Source: Bacillota bacterium
GTDB taxonomy: Bacteria; Bacillota_A; Clostridia; Tissierellales; Peptoniphilaceae
NCBI GenBank assembly: GCA_023418535.1
Contig: JAEZZN010000113.1
Location: 1 to 8,411, forward strand
Reading direction: 5' to 3'
DNA: 8,411 nucleotides
The translations under genes were made by a program, and so were the position numbers. The number at the start of each line of letters is the position of its first letter. Positions within the stretch are counted from its first letter, which is position 1. Positions 1 to 6,100 of this stretch are shown piece after piece. The notes beneath the pieces are model-generated. The model made no database searches. It was given only the letters and a program-made list of their open reading frames with translations, and was not told the origin of the DNA.

Positions 1-168
1 TATGCATTTAGTTATAACAACTTAGCTAGCGTAAATGTTGGTGAAGGTGTAACATCCTACGGAAGAGGAGTTTTTGCTAATAACAATAGATATGTATTAG
101 TAAAAACTGAAAATCCTGATATAGAAACTGAAGTGTTGGGCGATGCTTTTGGTCAAGTTGTAAATCCA
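1..168 (+). repeat. End of an LRR_5/BspA-type block plus C-cap (residues 1-56)
   Basis: Residues 1-29 carry the pattern AFSYNNLASVNV followed by VTSYGRGVFANNN, which matches the AF..N.L..V.L core of the LRRs further downstream. Residues 30-56 form a non-LRR tail ending VVNP. The later LRR blocks end in the same way (IVNP at 538-541 and 892-895), so this is the C-cap of a first block whose earlier repeats lie upstream of the window. It shows that the real N-terminus is well before base 1. Confidence 0.75.
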
Positions 169-3100
169 GTACTTGTCACAGTACATCACGTAGATAAAGA
201 GACAAAAGAAAAAATAATAACCGATACTGTGATAGGTGATGATTATGACAAAATTGATGGAATAGTTTTCTTAGGCCAAGAAAATACTTATACACCAGAT
301 AAAATATCTGGATATGTAGCATTAGAAGATGAGATAAAATTTACTCCGGATAAAACGGACTATGAAATAACTGTTGAGTATAAAAATGTAAAACAAGTAC
401 CAAATATTGAAGTTGCAAAGAGACCATATATTGATAAAGACGGTGATGGCTCAAAAGAAAATCTTTTGTCATTTGTTAAAGCAACTGATCTAGATGGCAA
501 GGATATTAGTGATAAAATCACCGTTAATACGGAAAGTATTGATACTAGTGTTGATGGTGCTGAATATAAGGTTGTTTATAGTGTTAAAGATGACTATGGA
601 AATGTAGCGCAAAGAGAGATCACTTTCAATATTGGTAGAGACTGGTTTGAGTACCCTATTGGTAAAGGTTGGGTTCTAGGTGATTTTACCTATGATGAAA
701 ACAAAGTTATTGGTTTCTCAAAATCAGGTTTGGAGAAAGTAGAAACTCAAAAAGAACTCGTTATACCTCATATAAATCCAAATGATGGTTCTACTGTTAT
801 TGATACAATTGCCGACAACAATGAGAGCAATTCCTTCAGAAGTAGAGCATTAACTTCAGTAAGCGATTATGAAGGAAATATTAAAGTAATTGAAGGTGAA
901 GGTTCTAACTGGATTTCAGGATATAGATCTCAAGGAGCATTTAAAGGCAATAGCATATCTACAATTGATTTGAAAAATGTAGAGCATATAGGATCTTATG
1001 CTTTCCAAAATAATAAAATTACAGAACTTAAATTTGAAAAGCTTAAATATATAGGACACCACGCTTTTCAAGGTAATCAGATAGAAAAAATTGAATCTAC
1101 TGATCTACCTAATGTGGAAATTGTGGGTCAATTAGGATTTGTAAGTAATAAACTAACTAAAGTTCATATGCCTAAGCTTAAAGAGGCTGAATGCGTAGCA
1201 TTCTGGGAAAATCAAATATCAGATGTCAATTTCCCTATGCTAGAAAAAGTTGGAAATGGAGCATTTTTATCCAATCAAATTACGGAAGTTAACCAAAGTA
1301 ATTTTCCTAATTTAAAATATATAGATGAAAGAGCTTTCAATAACAACAAGATAACAAGAATTGAAATACCAAATGTAGTTGTACTAAAAGCTGCATTTGT
1401 AGGTAATCCAGATAGTGAGATGGATCTAAATTTCCCTGTTCTAGAGCAATTGGGAAGAAAAGCTTTAGCAAATAGAGATATAAAAGAAATAAATCTACCG
1501 AAGGTTAAAGAAATAGCAGGTGATGCCTTCAGTGGTAATCCGGGCTCAGAAGAATGGGACAATAAGGTTGTAGTATGGGCTGACCACTCAATAAAGAGTG
1601 GAAGTACTTATATAGTTAATCCTAAAAAATATGAAAAAGGGGCCTGGTCAGAAGATGACTTTACTTGGGATCCGGAAAATCCTGCAAGAGTAACTGGATT
1701 AAGCAATACTGGTGCTTTAAGATTGGTAGAGAATAATTTTGAATTAGTGTTACCAGCTAGAGCAAAGTTAGTAGGCTCAGGGGCCTTCCAAGGTAGGAAG
1801 ATAAAATCTGTTTATGGACCAAATATTGAAGATATTGAATGGGCAGGATTTTATAATAACCCACTAACAGATATTAATAATAGTTTCCCAAACTTGAAAA
1901 AGATATCTGGTAAACATGCTTTTGAAAGAAATAACTTAACCGATCTTAAGTTAGATCTTGTAGAAAGTGTTGCGCAAGAGGCTTTTGCAAGGAATAAGCT
2001 AACAAGCGTAAATTTACCTAACGTGAAAAATATTGATGAGAAAGCTTTTGAGTATAACCCTGTAAGTGCACTGAAATTACCAAAGGTTAAGAAAATAGGT
2101 AAAGAAGCTTTTGCTGATAATACTTTAACAGAACTTTCCCTTCCTGAGGTTGAAAATATTGGACTTGCATCATTTGCTAGAATTAGAAAAAGTAGTGCGA
2201 ATGCATCAAATCTAGGCTATCAAGAGGGAACTATAAGTGGATATCAAGATAAAGTTTTGAAGAAATTAGATGCTCCTAATTTAGATAAACTAGAAGATTT
2301 GGCTTTTGCAGGAAGTAAGATAGAAGACTTAAATGCTCCTAAACTAAGAGTGGTAAAAAGACGTGCCCTTGATAGAAATAAAATTTCAGAGATTAATTCG
2401 ACTGTATTGGAAGAAGTTGGCTATAGAGGATTAGCTGGCAATAACTTAACTAGCTTGAGTCAAAATAATTTAGTAAAAATTGATTCAAATGCTTTTGAAA
2501 ATAACAAGATTAGTGAAGTTTATGTAAGCGATAATTTAGCTGAGCTAGCAAATAATGCCTTTAATGGAAATAGGTCTAAAAACTCAATTAGACAAGAAAC
2601 TAGAATTTTCATAGATGATTACAAGAATCCTCATAACCTAAAAGACGGTATTGTAAATGGTCAACGCCAACATATAGTTAACCCAACCAAGGTAACTGTA
2701 GATTATATTGATAATGAAGGAAACAAAATAGGTGAAACTATTAATGAATATATCCTAGAAGAAAAGACCTATAAGGCTATATATAAGTTTAACTATGGTG
2801 TTGATAAAGATGAAATCACAGTACCAGACAACAGACAAATCAACCACGTTCAATTTACTTATACTAAATTAGGATATGAACATAAACAAACTAAAGGAAT
2901 AGAAATATTCCAAGCTAATGAAATTGATAAAAACACTGGTGCGGTCAAAGAACAATATTATATTGGTGAAGTAATGACCACTAGAGCCTACCTTGATTTA
3001 ACAGGCATAGACACCTCATATAACAAAGGTAAACTCAAGGTATTTTTTGACCCTAAATTTATAGATAAAGACTCTATCAGTATACCACCTGCAAATACTA

Positions 3101-6100
3101 TTGAAAAATATGAAGTAAAAGATGGTGTTATAGAAATTACTTTGAAAGAAATTTCAGGTGGTGATCAATTAGATATACCTATAAATTGGAAGTTTAAGAA
3201 ATTTGAAACTCCAGACAAACATAGGGAAGAGATAAATTACCTATTTGAAAATGATGGTGAAGTTTACTCTGTTGCTAAACCTATTTATCTAGAAGGTTAC
3301 TACAATAAACCAAGTTTGGTTAAAAGAAGTCCATTAAACTTGCCAGACTATAACTATGGTAGTTTAAGAGACTATGACAATGGTCCTAGATTTATGGGAA
3401 TATTAGGTGAATATGTGGAAGAATCTGGTAGAAGAGGCTACCATGTAAGTGAAGCAAAACCTGTTGAGTATTATTTCTCAATATCAAGTATAGAAAGATA
3501 TGTAGAAAGTGGGACAATCACAGATACTTTACCAACCTATATAGCTGTTGATGAAAATGGAGTAGAAAGTGAACAGACTGCCGTATTTGATCCAGAGTTA
3601 AACCCAGCATGGTCTTTAGATGGAAATAAAGTAAGTCAAAATAAGCATTTTGGTAAAACTCTAAATCCAGGAGCTTTCTTTGAACCACTTTACCTAAGTT
3701 TCCCAGGACTTAAGTCTGGCTATAATGTAAATAATAAGGCAGAAGTTGAACTTGTACCTTATGACAAAGGTAATAAAGAAGAAAATATGACATCTTCTGA
3801 TGACTTAAGTATGTATACAGGATTCTATGAACCATTACAAGAAGATGGTGATCCAAGATTAGATAAGATGAGTACGGGGCCTAGATCAAATGGTATCAAT
3901 GCTTACTTCTACGACACTCCAGAAGATAGATCAAAAATTATACCATATAGAATAAGGATATCATCAGGAGCACGTACTACTGATTTTAAAAATCTTACCG
4001 CTACAGACTACGATTTAGATGAGAGACTATACTACTATGGTGTATCATTCCCAAGAAATGATCACACAGCTGGTGGTGTTGAATTAACAGTTCTAGCCAT
4101 GAAGCAAAATGGAGATAAGTTGGATCCAGCAAATGATACAGTTCTAGAAAAACATAAAATTACTGCTGACACCAAAAATACAATTGAATTTGATAGTTCA
4201 CATGCAAAGGATATCGATTATATCCATATTATTCTACCTGCAGAGCATAATCTATTTGCTGCTTTGGAAGTAGATATTAATACTAAGTTGAGAAATCCAG
4301 AAAATAGTGTCTATGATTCAACAGCAAACTCTAACAAAAATATATTTGAAAATAATGCTGTTATGGCAGGTAATCTTTATAAAAAAGGTACTGACCAAAT
4401 AGTATCAAAACGTGGTGACATCAGAGATGATAAGGGTAGACTTGTAAGTGAATATAAAGAAGAATGGGATAATATACCAGGTAGTTTTATTTGGGGAGAT
4501 AAATCAGAGACACAAGTTAGAGACTATGAAGGTTATATTAATGCAGTTAAAACTCAAACCTACCCTAAAACTGACCATAGAGCAGTATATCCACTAGAAA
4601 CAGGAGAATATAACTTAAGATTACATCCAGGAGTAAAGGGAACGGACTTTGATGGTGATGTTGTAAACCAACCACTTGATAATTTTGAAATGATAGATCT
4701 TTTACCAAAAGGTTTAGCTATTCAAAATGATGGAGTAGTCATGTCTGATGGATTTGCTCAAAGTGGTGGTAAATATGAAATCATAAATGACTATAAAGGT
4801 ACAGGTAGGACAGCTGTTAAATTTACTGCAGATACCTTGAAAGCTAAAGTTTATGACATAGCTACAATCAAGACCATGGTTGATTATGAAACCCCAGAAG
4901 GATATGTAACTAACGAAGTGTATGTAACTTTCGATAACGACAAGATCACAAAGTTGGGAGATAAAAAATCTCCAGTTGGAGATGATTCTGGTCGTGAATG
5001 GTTACATGATGAAGTAAGCTTCAGAATGCAAAAAGTCAGAGAACTGTCTGCAAGAAAATATATCAAGAAAGAAAAAGACCTAGCATGGTCAATGGATGGT
5101 ATATATACAGAATCTGAAGGTAAATTAGATTACAAACTTTCATTGATCAACAATCTTGACTCTGAAAGAACAAATATAGATATTGTAGACTTCTTACCTT
5201 ATCAAAATGACCTAAGCATTCAAGAAGAAAATATTGGTAATGGAAAGAGACCTCCTAGAGGCACTGAGTTTGAAAACAAATTTGATCTTACAAGAGAAGT
5301 TAAAGCTCCAAAAGGATATATGGTCACATATTGGAACTCAGATACTTCTATTGACTACAAGGGTAAATCTGCAGATTCTATTATTGAAGAATTGACTTGG
5401 TCAAATAGTCCAGCAGCAAATACAAGAGCTATTAGGATTACTGCAGTTGATGGTACAAAATTAGCTGGTAATAGTAGATTAGACGTTGAAATACCAATGT
5501 TAGCTCCAAAAAATGATATAACAAACAACTATGAGCTAACAGGTAAGAAAGCATGGAATTCATTTGTAAGAAATGATGACCAAACAATAAGATTCTTGGA
5601 ACCAAACAAGGTTTGGAACTCATTGACACCTCCAACAGGTTCAATTAGTCTAACTAAATTGGGACAAGAAGGTTTAGTAGAAAATAATCTAGGCTTAGAA
5701 GCAAAACCGTTAGCAGGAGTAAAATTCCAAGCTAAAGATAGCAAGGGCAATTTCTACTTTGCTATATCAGATGAAAATGGTCTAGTTAAATTCAGTGACT
5801 TACCAATTTTAGAAAAATATACAATTACTGAAATTGAAGCACCAGAAGGATACAAAGTATCTGATGAGTCTATAGAAGTTGGTTATGAAGATTTCAAGGC
5901 TGTATACAATGAAGTTGACAATAGCTTTGATGTAAAAATCACAGATAAGGACAGTAAAGAGAAATTTATTAACGTTAAACCTGTTTATGGATCATTGAAG
6001 ATAAATAAGATCAATGAAGATAAGGTAGCTTTGGGTTATATTAGATTTAACCTAAAAGGTATGAGCGAATGGAACAAAGACTACAATAGAAACTTCCTAA

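Noticed and set aside
1168..1170. First in-frame ATG as a possible start of a shorter protein
   Set aside because: It falls in the middle of an LRR (KVHMPKLKEAE), and the repeat pattern, Ig-like domain and MucBP-like domain continue upstream in the same open frame.
1275..1562. Open frame of 95 codons on the minus strand, and similar short minus-strand frames near 4884-5066, 5438-5750, 6537-6776, 7828-8025 and 8063-8299
   Set aside because: All lie wholly inside the strongly supported frame-1 gene. Their translations are Ser/Leu/Phe-rich in the way expected of antisense readings of Lys/Glu/Asn-rich repeats, and none has a recognisable domain.
952..2574. Regular period near 63 bases that might suggest a CRISPR array or tandem DNA repeat
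   Set aside because: The period is that of 20-24 residue LRRs. Similarity is at protein level, with no conserved DNA repeat and no unique spacers.
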